Below, piece by piece: positions 27,454 through 35,939 of a stretch of DNA of 64,000 nt. How positions within the stretch are numbered: position 1 is the first letter of the stretch; each line of letters opens with the position of its first letter. The notes under the pieces are model-generated. The model saw only the letters and a list, made by a program, of their open reading frames with translations. It did no database searches and was not told the origin of the DNA. A program made the position numbers and the translations under genes. Origin of the DNA: Mesonia phycicola (GTDB taxonomy: Bacteria > Bacteroidota > Bacteroidia > Flavobacteriales > Flavobacteriaceae); contig NZ_FQYY01000008.1 of NCBI RefSeq assembly GCF_900141885.1, positions 150,973 through 214,972 of the forward strand, read 5' to 3'.

Positions 27454-28464
27454 TTAATAGCCTAAAAGAACCCCTACCATTAATATATTTCCGTTGGCAT
27501 TAGAACTTTTAAAAATAGAATTTAGATAGTACTTTACATTTAACTTAAACATACCATAACCCGCATAGGCACTCAAACCATACAGAAAATTTTCTGTATT
27601 ATACTTTCTTTGTATGGAGACTATTACATCTTCTCCTTCATCATCGTATTTAAAGCCATGCCCTGAAGCTAGTTTAGTCCCTAAAAATCCTCCTATTCCG
27701 TAATTCCATCCAGAATACAAATCATACTTAGCTCGTTTCCCTTCATAATCTGTATCTATTTTACCATATTCAAAATGTACAGGAAATATTAAATTTGTAA
27801 GCACCAAGTTTGATTTTTCAATAGCTAGTGGAGTGCTTACTAATTGAGCTTGATTAGCCGCATCACTAAAAATTTTATTATCTTTTATACTTAGTATATT
27901 AAAATCTGCCCCTACACCATAGTTTAATCTATACTCTGGGGTTTTTCTTGAAAAAACAGTAGTAAACCTTACCCCTACCTGCATAGAAAAGCCAATATCT
28001 TTATAAGTATCTTGAGTTTGATCTAATACAGAGTTTATCCCAAAACCAACATAACTTGCTGCTAAAAACACGCTTGGTATAGAGTCTACCGCAGACATTC
28101 TTTTAGTATCTGTTAAAATTGCCCCAGCTTTTATATAATAATCATTAGCAAGGGTATCTTTTTGATTTCTTTTAATCAAGTCTATATTTAAATCAATTAA
28201 ATCATATTGATTTTCAATATTCAACGCGTGTTGTTCTGCCGCAGCTTTTTTAAGTTTTTCTGCTTCTTCCTCTGTAATTACATTAGATTTTAAACGCTCA
28301 TTAATAGACACAACCTTTTCTTTAAGTCTCTCTTTTTCAAGCTTAGTAATGGTTTCTTTTTGCGCTTGTAGTTCCTCCATTTTCACCCGTTCTTTTGATT
28401 TTTCTTTTTGAGAAAAAACAAATAATGAAGAAAGCAGAAAGAGAATTAATAATCCTTTTTTCAT
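27454..28464 (-). CDS. Secreted protein with coiled coil and predicted outer-membrane beta-barrel (paralogue 2)
   Basis: A 336-residue protein sharing its whole plan with the 353-residue protein at 26263-27324: signal peptide (to about residue 18), charged coiled coil with the matching segment HALNIENQYDLIDLNIDLIKRN, then strands ending NTENFLYGLSAYAGYGMFKLNVKYYLNSIFKS. The best-conserved blocks between the two are the helix around LNIENQ and the C-terminal YGLSAY-GY strand pair. An origin by tandem duplication is likely. It stands alone between 100-bp-scale gaps, downstream of the anti-sigma gene. No functional motif is visible. Confidence 0.75.
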   Translation of the reverse strand: MKKGLLILFLLSSLFVFSQKEKSKERVKMEELQAQKETITKLEKERLKEKVVSINERLKSNVITEEEAEKLKKAAAEQHALNIENQYDLIDLNIDLIKRNQKDTLANDYYIKAGAILTDTKRMSAVDSIPSVFLAASYVGFGINSVLDQTQDTYKDIGFSMQVGVRFTTVFSRKTPEYRLNYGVGADFNILSIKDNKIFSDAANQAQLVSTPLAIEKSNLVLTNLIFPVHFEYGKIDTDYEGKRAKYDLYSGWNYGIGGFLGTKLASGHGFKYDDEGEDVIVSIQRKYNTENFLYGLSAYAGYGMFKLNVKYYLNSIFKSSNANGNILMVGVLLGY

Positions 28465-28596
28465 AATTGATATAGTTAAGTTTAGGTTTTATAAAATTGA
28501 TTAAAATTAAACACTAATAACCCACGCCTATAAAAGCAGCTTACTTTTACAAACTAATTAGCAATGAATGCTTTATTAATTAAAATTTTTTCTTTT

Positions 28597-29352
28597 TTAT
28601 CTCCCTAAAAAAGTGATCGTAGATTTCACTTGGCCAAATCCGTTTTCTATAGCATTAAAAATACGCTCTCTAAATGACTGATCTAGTTCTTGTTCTACAT
28701 TTTGAAGTAAAGCCTGAGCACTTACTTTATTTTTATTGTTACTAAAAATTTCTCGCGTACGTATTTCTAACTGGGCTTTTCGTATAAGCTCATCAATCTC
28801 TTCATCTGTCACCTCACGGTTAACACTAAGTTCTTTTACTTGATCTACTACCGCCTGTGCTTTGTTGTCTATTTCTTGATAAACAAACAGCTCTTGAGTT
28901 TCTTCTGCGGGATTATTTTTGGAACTAGCTATTATTTCAGTAGAAATTTCATTATTAGGCTTCTCGTTCTTTTCTTTAGCACTAGTACTTTCTACTATTT
29001 TTTTAGGAGATTTTAATTCCATAGACAGTTTAGCATCTAATATTTTAGCATTATTTTTTTCTATTAGATGAGCATCTTTTTCTACTATTTGAGTTTTCTG
29101 TGTACTTAACAAAGTGTCTTTAACCACTATTGGATTTTTTACTGAAGACGAATTATTATGCGTTAATAGTGTAGTTAGCAAAATACCTCCTAAAAAGCTT
29201 GCTGCAATACCTAGCCACCAATATTTTTTAGAAGATTTTTCTTCTTTTACCTCTAACTGCGCAGAGAGTTGATCCCAAGCTCTTACAGAGGGATTTATCT
29301 CTCTTTTCTCTAACTGATTTTTTATTTTATGATCAAAATTATCTACCGGCAT
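28597..29352 (-). CDS. Probable anti-sigma factor, single-pass membrane protein
   Basis: A 251-residue protein whose N-terminal cytoplasmic segment (DNFDHKIKNQLEKREINPSV, RAWDQLSAQL) precedes one membrane helix at about residues 45-63. A Ser/Lys/Glu-rich low-complexity stretch and a helical C-terminus follow outside. This order is typical of flavobacterial anti-sigma proteins that bind an ECF sigma in the cytoplasm and sense the periplasm, though no zinc (HxxxCxxC) motif is present. Its start overlaps the end of the ECF sigma gene by 14 bp, which is strong contextual support. Confidence 0.75.
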   Translation of the reverse strand: MPVDNFDHKIKNQLEKREINPSVRAWDQLSAQLEVKEEKSSKKYWWLGIAASFLGGILLTTLLTHNNSSSVKNPIVVKDTLLSTQKTQIVEKDAHLIEKNNAKILDAKLSMELKSPKKIVESTSAKEKNEKPNNEISTEIIASSKNNPAEETQELFVYQEIDNKAQAVVDQVKELSVNREVTDEEIDELIRKAQLEIRTREIFSNNKNKVSAQALLQNVEQELDQSFRERIFNAIENGFGQVKSTITFLGR

Positions 29353-29905
29353 GATTCTCTTTTCTTTGGGGTTCTACTTTTTGCTGTAATACCTTTCTTG
29401 CTTTAGATAGTTGAGATTTAGAAGTACCTACGGTTATCTTTAACATCTTTGCAATTTCTTGATGCTTATATCCTTCTACTGCATACAACATAAATACCGC
29501 TTTATACCCTTCTGGCAATTCATCTATCTTCTGCTGAAGAAATTCTACTGCATCGTTAGACTGAAAACTATTATCTGTTGTAAATACAGCATCATTCTCT
29601 AAGGTTTCTGAAAATTGAATTTTCTTATGACTTCGTAAAAAATCTATAGCTTCTCGCACCATAATTTTTCTTATCCAACCCTCAAAACTACCTTCAGACT
29701 TATAACTAGAAAGATGGGTAAACACCTTCATAAAACCTTTTAACATTACATCTTCTGCAAATTGTAAATCTTTTATATACATTCTACAAACACTAAGCAT
29801 TTTTGGCGCGTAAGCTTCATACAAACTCTGTTGAGCTTTACGATCTTTTTTTTGTGCTTTTTTAATTAAGCGCTTTTGGTTTGTATGTAACTGTATTACT
29901 TTCAC
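29339..29905 (-). CDS. ECF-type RNA polymerase sigma factor
   Basis: A 188-residue sigma-70 family member with only regions 2 and 4. Region 2 (about 24-95) has AQQSLYEAYAPKMLSVCRMY, FAEDVMLKGFMKVFTHL and EGWIRKIMVREAIDFLR. Region 4 (about 125-180) has the helix-turn-helix LPEGYKAVFMLYAVEGYKHQ then EIAKMLKITVGTSKSQLSKAR. It forms an overlapping pair with the anti-sigma gene. Target promoters are not visible; the two downstream barrel-like genes are candidates. Confidence 0.93.
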   Translation of the reverse strand: MKVIQLHTNQKRLIKKAQKKDRKAQQSLYEAYAPKMLSVCRMYIKDLQFAEDVMLKGFMKVFTHLSSYKSEGSFEGWIRKIMVREAIDFLRSHKKIQFSETLENDAVFTTDNSFQSNDAVEFLQQKIDELPEGYKAVFMLYAVEGYKHQEIAKMLKITVGTSKSQLSKARKVLQQKVEPQRKENHAGR

Positions 29906-30022
29906 TAAGTTTTACTAAAGACTTTCTATTTACATAGACGAAGATAAAGTGAAAAAGGTTGCCTTCACTTCATATTTTTTTATTACTTTATATAAAAATC
30001 TACAAATCAAATAATTACAAAC

Positions 30023-30053
30023 AAAAAAACACCTCTTTTAAGAGATGTTTTTT
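30023..30053 (-). terminator. Terminator of the polyprenyl synthase gene
   Basis: AAAACATCTCTT and AAGAGGTGTTTT pair on the minus strand with one mismatch, followed by a T run, 22 bp past the stop at 30075. Confidence 0.7.
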
Positions 30054-30074
30054 AGGTAATATCAATTTATAGGT

Positions 30075-31052
30075 TTACTTCTTTCTATCAATTACGTAAG
30101 TCATCATTAACTCTAAAGATTCTTTATAAGGAGAGTCTGGATAATCTTTAATTAAATTAAATGCTTGTTGCTGAAATTCTTTCATTTTAGTAACCGCATA
30201 ATCTAATCCGCCAGCGTCTTTCACTAATTGAATAACTTCTTTTACCCTCTTTTTATCTTTATTATGATTTTTAACAGAATTAATTAACCATCTTCTATCT
30301 TTCTCTGAAACTGTATTAAGCGTGTAAATTAACGGAAGTGTCATTTTTTGCTCTTTAATATCTATACCAGTAGGCTTCCCAATTTGCTCTTCCCCATAAT
30401 CAAACAAATCATCTTTAATTTGAAAAGCCATTCCAATTACCTCTCCAAATTTACGCATACGCTCTATATGATCTGATTCTGGTTTTACCGACGCAGCTCC
30501 CAAACTACAGCAAGCAGCAATTAAAGTTGCGGTTTTTTGCCTAATAATTTCGTAATATATTTCTTCTGTAATGTCTAGTTTACGAGCTTTTTCTATTTGA
30601 AGAAGTTCTCCTTCGCTCATCTCCCTAACCGCAACCGAAATAATTTTAAGTAAATCGAAATCATTATTATCAATCGAAAGAAGAAGCCCTTTAGATAAAA
30701 GGTAGTCTCCCACTAAAACAGCAATTTTATTTTTCCACAATGCGTTAATCGAGAAAAAGCCACGACGACGGTTAGAATCGTCTACCACATCGTCATGTAC
30801 TAATGTTGCGGTATGTATTAATTCTATTACAGAAGCTCCACGATAGGTACGATCGTTCACCTCACCACCTGAAACCATTTTAGCCACTAAAAAAACGAAC
30901 ATAGGTCGCATTTGCTTCCCTTTACGGTTTACCACATAATGTGTGATACGATTAAGTAATGCTACTTTAGAAGACATAGAGAGTAAGAACTTTTTTTCAA
31001 AAAGTTCCATCTCAAAATTAATAGGGGCTTTTATTTGGGCTATGGGTTTCAT
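30075..31052 (-). CDS. Polyprenyl diphosphate synthase (trans, long-chain)
   Basis: Chain-elongating isoprenoid synthase of 325 residues, probably making the octaprenyl or longer side chain of menaquinone. The first Asp-rich motif is in LVHDDVVDDSNRRRG (about 85-99), the second in FQIKDDLFDYGEEQIGKPTG. KGKQMRPMF carries the conserved Arg/Lys. The residues just before the first Asp-rich motif (VIELIHTATLVH) are small or medium, consistent with a long product, but chain length cannot be fixed by eye. The -7 element lies only 8 bp before the ATG. Confidence 0.92.
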   Translation of the reverse strand: MKPIAQIKAPINFEMELFEKKFLLSMSSKVALLNRITHYVVNRKGKQMRPMFVFLVAKMVSGGEVNDRTYRGASVIELIHTATLVHDDVVDDSNRRRGFFSINALWKNKIAVLVGDYLLSKGLLLSIDNNDFDLLKIISVAVREMSEGELLQIEKARKLDITEEIYYEIIRQKTATLIAACCSLGAASVKPESDHIERMRKFGEVIGMAFQIKDDLFDYGEEQIGKPTGIDIKEQKMTLPLIYTLNTVSEKDRRWLINSVKNHNKDKKRVKEVIQLVKDAGGLDYAVTKMKEFQQQAFNLIKDYPDSPYKESLELMMTYVIDRKK

Positions 31053-31060
31053 GTAGATTA

Positions 31061-31068
31061 CAAATATA
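31061..31068 (-). promoter_or_regulatory. -7 element of the polyprenyl synthase gene, very close to the ATG
   Basis: TATATTTG on the minus strand, followed by just 8 bases before the ATG at 31052. The predicted 5' leader is only a few nucleotides. Confidence 0.6.
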
Positions 31069-31303
31069 ATTAAAGAGTTTTATTATTAATATTTATCATC
31101 CTTATATATTTTAATCTTACTATTTTACAAAGCTTAAATTTTAGAAAAAAAGTTATGACACAGCAAAAACATCTAAATATCCTATTAAAAAAATCTAGCT
31201 ACAAACAAACTCTTTAAATAATGTTAAATAATTGAATAAAATTTACAAAATTGTATTTTTCTTATACATTAGTAAAATTATTAATAATAAAAATTTAACC
31301 CTT

Positions 31304-32149
31304 ATGAAAAAAATTACCTTACTTACCGTTGCTTTTATTTCTGCTTTTTCAATGAGCATGAATGCACAAACAACTCTTTTTAGTGACGATTTTAATGATC
31401 TTGATATATCTGATTGGACTGTTTATGATGAAGATGGGGACACTTTTAATTGGTCTGTTGTTCAGATAGAAGATGATGCTGGAGCCCCTGTAAATACTCC
31501 TGTATTGAGATCTGCTTCTTGGACTACGGACGGAGTTTCAAGCATTCCCTTAACTCCTGACAACTATATTGTATCACCTTCTATTGATTTAACTGCTGAA
31601 GATGGAACTAACACTATCACTCTAAATTGGGATGTTTCTGCTGCAGATGCAGCGTATGCTGATGAAAATTACACTGTATATGTAGCTACAGGAAACCAAG
31701 TAACTGATTTAACAGCAAGTAGTGTATCTTTTAATGAACTTGTTACAGATAATGGTCCAGGCGGATCAAGTAATATATATACAAAATCTTTAGATATTAC
31801 GTCATTTGCAGGACAAACTGTACATGTTGGCTTTAGACACCACAATGTTAGTGACGAGTTTACCATAGAAATAGACAACGTTTCTGTTACTTCTGACTCT
31901 AGTTTAAATACTAAAAACTTTGAAAGTATATCTTTTTCTCATTTTATTAATGATGGATCACTTTACATTGAATCTGATTTTCAACTTGAAAACATTAATA
32001 TTTATAATATTATAGGAAAGCAAGTATCTAATGAAGTTTTAAGTGGAACTAATGCATCTATAAACCTATCTTCTTTACAAAGCGGTGTTTATTTAGCTAA
32101 AATTGAGGTAGAAGGAGTTTCAAAATCTTTCAAATTTATTAAAAGTTAA
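31304..32149 (+). CDS. T9SS cargo with choice-of-anchor J (cleaved adhesin) domain
   Basis: A secreted protein of 281 residues. I start it at the ATG at 31304 because the signal peptide (KKITLLTVAFISAFSMSMNA, cleaved before Q) begins there; the frame is open for 24 more codons upstream without purpose. The middle (SDDFNDLDISDWTVYDEDGD to about FTIEIDNVSVTSD) has the jelly-roll pattern of choice-of-anchor J/cleaved-adhesin domains. The last 75 or so residues (FESISFSHFINDGSLYIESD, INIYNIIGKQV, LQSGVYLAKIEVEGVSKSFK) are a type A T9SS sorting signal, so it should be exported by T9SS and released or attached at the surface. The next gene is similar at both ends. Confidence 0.88.
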   Translation: MKKITLLTVAFISAFSMSMNAQTTLFSDDFNDLDISDWTVYDEDGDTFNWSVVQIEDDAGAPVNTPVLRSASWTTDGVSSIPLTPDNYIVSPSIDLTAEDGTNTITLNWDVSAADAAYADENYTVYVATGNQVTDLTASSVSFNELVTDNGPGGSSNIYTKSLDITSFAGQTVHVGFRHHNVSDEFTIEIDNVSVTSDSSLNTKNFESISFSHFINDGSLYIESDFQLENINIYNIIGKQVSNEVLSGTNASINLSSLQSGVYLAKIEVEGVSKSFKFIKS

Positions 32150-32171
32150 AAAAATATAAAATATTTTATAT

Positions 32172-32206
32172 AAAGGTTAAGTTTTTCAACTTAACCTTTT
32201 TTTTTT
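32172..32206 (+). terminator. Terminator between the two T9SS cargo genes
   Basis: A perfect 12-bp stem (plus 32172-32183 with 32188-32199) with a 4-base loop and a run of about ten T follows the first cargo gene. Confidence 0.85.
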
Positions 32207-32238
32207 ATATTAGCAGCTCATTATAAACAATAACCCTT

Positions 32239-33342
32239 ATGAAAAAAATTACTTTGTCTATTATAGCACTTTTTAGTGCTGTTTTAGTAAACGCTCAATC
32301 TGATTGTAGTACTGCTCAAGCAATTACTGTAGCTGCAGATGCTTCTACAACTGTAAATGCTTCAATGATTTCTGGAACTGCACCTACCTTAACTTTATGT
32401 AGTGGATATTATGACTCTTCAGACATTACAAGTGCTAATTGGTATTCTTACACAAATAACTCTGGCCAGGACTTATTTGTAACTGTAAATTCTCCTGTCC
32501 CTTCAACTAGTTCAGATTACTATGCATCTTTTAGTGTACTTTCAGGTACCTGTACTACTTTAACTTGTGAAGGAGGTAGCTTAATAACTCAAGATAGCGC
32601 AGGTAATTTAAATGATGCAGAAGTTAGCTTCGCTGCTACTGCAGGACAAACTTATTATATCGTATTTGATAATTACTATGAAGGAGCTATAAGTACATTT
32701 AATTCAGCTTTCGATTTTTCAATAACTACAGACTCTAATTTACCTACCGCGCCAGGAGCAGCTACAAACCCTACACCTGCTGACGGAGCAACTAACGTTA
32801 CTATGGGCAAATCTACTACTGGTGAAAACACAATGGATTTCGCTTGGGATGCACCGACAACTGGAGACCCAGTAGATAACTACTTTATTTACATCACTAC
32901 AGATAACACATTTCAAGACGACACTGCTGCTATTTCAGGTAATGTTACAAGTAATGCGGTAACTGATGTTTTTATAAGTGGGAGTAATTACTTTGTAGCT
33001 GGTACAACTTATTACTGGTATGTTGTTCCTGAAAATGCAGGAGGAACAACTGATAGTAGCGCAATAACTGCTTGGTCTTTCACTACTGCAGGTACTTTAA
33101 GCACTAAAGATTTTGAAACTGTTTCTTTATCTCACTACACAAGTAACGGATCTTTAAATATTGAGTCTAACTTCTCTTTAGAAAGTATTAATATTTATAG
33201 TATTTCTGGAGCACAAGTTGCTAACGAGACTTTAAACGGAACTAACGCTGCTATCAATATCTCTAACTTACAAAGTGGAGTATACTTAGCGCAAGTTAAA
33301 GCGGAAGGTACTGTTAAAACTTTCAAATTTGTAAAGAAATAA
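32239..33342 (+). CDS. T9SS cargo with an N-terminal beta domain and fibronectin-like module
   Basis: A 367-residue secreted protein. The signal peptide ends at about residue 20 (LVNAQ). Residues 21-150 form a beta-sandwich-like region with DCSTAQAI and AGQTYYIVFDNYYEG, resembling pre-peptidase C-terminal-like domains. A fibronectin-III-like or surface-repeat module follows (NPTPADGATNV to AITAWSFTTAG), with the familiar YYWYVVPENAGGTTDSS. The type A T9SS sorting domain is at the C-terminus (FETVSLSHYTSNGSLNIESN, INIYSISGAQVANETL, LQSGVYLAQVKAEGTVKTFK). No catalytic residues are evident; it may be an adhesin or surface component. Confidence 0.86.
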   Translation: MKKITLSIIALFSAVLVNAQSDCSTAQAITVAADASTTVNASMISGTAPTLTLCSGYYDSSDITSANWYSYTNNSGQDLFVTVNSPVPSTSSDYYASFSVLSGTCTTLTCEGGSLITQDSAGNLNDAEVSFAATAGQTYYIVFDNYYEGAISTFNSAFDFSITTDSNLPTAPGAATNPTPADGATNVTMGKSTTGENTMDFAWDAPTTGDPVDNYFIYITTDNTFQDDTAAISGNVTSNAVTDVFISGSNYFVAGTTYYWYVVPENAGGTTDSSAITAWSFTTAGTLSTKDFETVSLSHYTSNGSLNIESNFSLESINIYSISGAQVANETLNGTNAAINISNLQSGVYLAQVKAEGTVKTFKFVKK

Positions 33343-33361
33343 TTTACTCTTTATAACATAT

Positions 33362-33396
33362 AAAAAAACCCCGAATCTTACGATTCGGGGTTTTTT
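33362..33396. terminator. Bidirectional terminator between a T9SS cargo gene and rlmN
   Basis: CCCCGAATC (33369-33377) and GATTCGGGG (33382-33390) form a stem flanked by A on the left and T on the right. It can serve both convergent genes. Confidence 0.85.
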
Positions 33397-33450
33397 ACCT
33401 TTATTAACTATCATATAAGCATATTATAGTTTACTATAAAAAAATTAAAA

Positions 33451-34500
33451 TTATTGCTCTGCAGACTTATTTGCTAGTTGACCACAGGCTGCATCTATAT
33501 CTCTTCCTCTAGATCTTCTTACAGTTACTGTGATTCCGTTTTTCTCTAATTCTCGTTGGTATTGATCTGTAACTCTTGAGGGAGCTTGCTGAAACTCTCC
33601 ATCGTCTATAGGATTGTATTCTATAATATTTACTTTACAAGGTACTGCTTTACAAAAATCTACTAGTGCCTTTATGTCTTTGTAAGAATCGTTTATACCA
33701 TCCCAAATAAGATACTCGTAGGTGATTTTTCTACCAGTTTTTGCATACCAATACACCAATGATTCTTTTAAATCTTCTAATGGAAAGTTAGCATTGAAAG
33801 GCATAATTTGAGTTCTTACCTCATTTATGGCTGAATGTAATGATACTGCTAGATTAAATTTAACCTCATCATCTGCTAATTTTTTAATCATTTTTGGTAC
33901 ACCAGAAGTAGAAACGGTTATTCTTTTGGGAGACATCCCTAAGCCTTCTGGAGAAGTAATCATCTCTATAGATTTTAAAACGTTTTTATAATTCATTAAT
34001 GGTTCTCCCATTCCCATAAAAACAATGTTAGAAAGAGGCATATTATTATACAACCTGCTTTCATTATCTATTGCTACTACTTGATCGTAAATCTCATCTG
34101 GATTAAGATTTCTCATTCTTTTTAAACGGGCAGTAGCACAAAACTTACAGTCTAAACTACAACCAACTTGAGAAGATACGCAAGCGGTAGTTCTTGAAAA
34201 TGTTGGTATTAGTACCGACTCTACGGTAAAACCATCATGCAATTTTACTGCATTTTTAATAGTACCATCACTACTACGCTGCATTTGATCTACTTTAATG
34301 TGATTAATCACAAAATTCTCGTCAAGCATTTGGCGAGTTTCTTTAGATAGATTAGTCATATCACTAAAATGGTGAGCTCCCTTACTCCAAAGCCACTCAT
34401 AAACTTGAGTCCCTCTAAAAGCTTTATCATTTACAGAAACAAAAAAGTCTCTTAACTGCTCTTTACTTAATGCGCGTATGTCTCTTTTTTTATTTTTCAC
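33451..34500 (-). CDS. rlmN: Dual-specificity RNA methyltransferase RlmN
   Basis: A radical-SAM enzyme that methylates C2 of A2503 in 23S rRNA and A37 in some tRNAs. The N-terminal RNA-binding part has FRGTQVYEWLWSKG, the cluster motif is CKFCATA preceded by SSQVGCSLDC, and GMGEPLMNY and SLHSAINEVR follow. A C-terminal Cys (in DAACGQL) is the methyl-carrying catalytic residue. The start is GTG at 34500. A -7 element ends 4 bp before it, so the mRNA is probably leaderless or nearly so. Confidence 0.96.
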   Translation of the reverse strand: MKNKKRDIRALSKEQLRDFFVSVNDKAFRGTQVYEWLWSKGAHHFSDMTNLSKETRQMLDENFVINHIKVDQMQRSSDGTIKNAVKLHDGFTVESVLIPTFSRTTACVSSQVGCSLDCKFCATARLKRMRNLNPDEIYDQVVAIDNESRLYNNMPLSNIVFMGMGEPLMNYKNVLKSIEMITSPEGLGMSPKRITVSTSGVPKMIKKLADDEVKFNLAVSLHSAINEVRTQIMPFNANFPLEDLKESLVYWYAKTGRKITYEYLIWDGINDSYKDIKALVDFCKAVPCKVNIIEYNPIDDGEFQQAPSRVTDQYQRELEKNGITVTVRRSRGRDIDAACGQLANKSAEQ

Positions 34501-34504
34501 GTTG

Positions 34505-34512
34505 CAAAGGTA
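34505..34512 (-). promoter_or_regulatory. -7 element of rlmN, abutting the start codon
   Basis: TACCTTTG on the minus strand ends four bases before the GTG start. With the usual 4-6 base distance to the transcript start, transcription would begin at about the start codon itself. Confidence 0.6.
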
Positions 34513-34570
34513 TAAAACTAATTTGAGTTGATTTTATTTGACTACTTATATCTTAATTTACTTAATATAT

Positions 34571-34680
34571 GCGTTAGGGATGGTAACGGCATCCTTTTTT
34601 GTTTTCCTAGAACTTCTCGATACTGATGTAGCTTACAGACAAAAAAGATATAGTGAACAGCCCGACCCAGAGGGTAACGC
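34571..34680 (+). repeat. Dispersed structured intergenic element, copy A
   Basis: This 110-nt element starts GCGTTAGGGATGGTAACGGC and ends CAGCCCGACCCAGAGGGTAA CGC. The ends pair (GCGTTA with TAACGC), an inner stem CTTTTTTGT/ACAAAAAAG follows, and ACCC-AGA-GGGT can form a small hairpin. Copies B (44383-44497) and C (49888-49999) share the blocks. This copy points opposite to the flanking genes queA and rlmN and is the most diverged in its centre. The function is unknown. Confidence 0.78.
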
Positions 34681-34715
34681 TCTAGATAGATTTAATATAC
34701 TTATTTGTGTTTACT

Positions 34716-34749
34716 AAAAAAGGCTACACCTAATAAGCGCAGCCTTTTT
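34716..34749. terminator. Terminator after queA
   Basis: AAAAAGGCT (34717-34725) pairs with AGCCTTTTT (34741-34749) around a 15-base loop. It sits 23 bp past the queA stop on the minus strand. Confidence 0.65.
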
Positions 34750-34771
34750 ATTTTATGATATAAAATGTTGC

Positions 34772-35821
34772 TTAAATAATAAGCATTGCATCTCCGTAAG
34801 AGTAGAATTGATATTCTTCTTTAATAGCTTCTTTATATGCTCTCTCCATTAAATCATGCCCTGCAAATGCAGATACCATCATTAATAAAGTAGATTTTGG
34901 GGTATGAAAATTAGTAATCATACAATTTGCGATACTAAAATCATACGGAGGGAAAATAAATTTATTGGTCCACCCTTTAAACTCATTAAGTCTCCCATTA
35001 GAAGAAACTGAACTTTCTAAGGCACGCATCACCGTGGTACCTACCGCACATATTCTTCTTTTATTTTCTATTGCATTATTAATCACAACAGTTGCAGCTT
35101 TTTCAATTTCTGCTTCTTCACTATCCATTTTATGCTTAGAAAGATCTTCTACCTCTACTGGGTTAAAAGTACCTAAACCTACGTGAAGTGTTACTTCTGC
35201 AAGATCTACTCCTTTTATCTCTAAACGCTTTAAAAGGTGCTTAGAAAAGTGTAAGCCTGCGGTTGGTGCAGCTACTGCTCCTTCATTTTTTGCGTAAATG
35301 GTTTGGTAACGATCTGCATCTTCTGGCTCTACATCTCTTTTTATATATTTAGGTAATGGTGTTTCTCCTAATTCATTTAGTTTATTTCTAAATTCTTCAT
35401 AAGAACCATCATAAAGAAAACGAAGAGTTCTCCCTCTAGAAGTTGTGTTATCTATAACTTCTGCAACTAAACTTTCATCATCTCCAAAATAAAGTTTGTT
35501 ACCAATACGTATTTTTCTTGCAGGATCTACTAAAACATCCCAAAGACGGGTTTCTGAATTAAGCTCTCTTAATAAAAATACTTCTATTCTTGCTCCTGTT
35601 TTCTCTTTGTTACCAAAAAGACGCGCAGGAAAAACTTTTGTATTATTAAGAACCATTACATCATCTGGCTCAAAATAATTGATTAGATCTTTAAATTTTT
35701 TATGCTCAATAGTATTCTCCTTGCGGTTAAGTACCATTAAACGTGCTTCATCACGATCTTCTGAAGGATATTCTGCTAACAGATTATTTGGCAGTTCAAA
35801 ATTGAACTGTGAAAGTTTCAT
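34772..35821 (-). CDS. queA: S-adenosylmethionine:tRNA ribosyltransferase-isomerase QueA
   Basis: QueA transfers and isomerises the ribosyl part of SAM onto 7-aminomethyl-7-deazaguanine in tRNA, giving epoxyqueuosine. [20 protein letters not shown] at the start, [45 protein letters not shown] and [20 protein letters not shown] are family blocks. The frame is open to 35890, but a good promoter -7 element lies at 35847-35854, so the upstream ATG codons cannot be in the transcript; the start is 35821 (or the ATG two codons before, 35827). Confidence 0.95.
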   Translation of the reverse strand: MKLSQFNFELPNNLLAEYPSEDRDEARLMVLNRKENTIEHKKFKDLINYFEPDDVMVLNNTKVFPARLFGNKEKTGARIEVFLLRELNSETRLWDVLVDPARKIRIGNKLYFGDDESLVAEVIDNTTSRGRTLRFLYDGSYEEFRNKLNELGETPLPKYIKRDVEPEDADRYQTIYAKNEGAVAAPTAGLHFSKHLLKRLEIKGVDLAEVTLHVGLGTFNPVEVEDLSKHKMDSEEAEIEKAATVVINNAIENKRRICAVGTTVMRALESSVSSNGRLNEFKGWTNKFIFPPYDFSIANCMITNFHTPKSTLLMMVSAFAGHDLMERAYKEAIKEEYQFYSYGDAMLII

Positions 35822-35846
35822 TCCCATACTAAAATTTTTAGAATTG

Positions 35847-35854
35847 CAAATATA
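35847..35854 (-). promoter_or_regulatory. -7 element of queA, decides the start codon
   Basis: TATATTTG on the minus strand matches the consensus, with TTGAC about 19-21 bp upstream at the -33 position. It falls inside the longest open frame and rules out the ATGs at 35890 and 35866. Confidence 0.72.
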
Positions 35855-35939
35855 CAACCTCAACATAGGGGTTGTCAAGTAAATAAGCAATTATTTAAGA
35901 AATAGATTTTTATGTACCTAAAAACACTATGTTTTCTCT

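Noticed and set aside
26263..28464. The two adjacent coiled-coil proteins considered as halves of one broken gene
   Set aside because: Each has its own signal peptide, coiled coil and C-terminal strands. They are full paralogues, not fragments.
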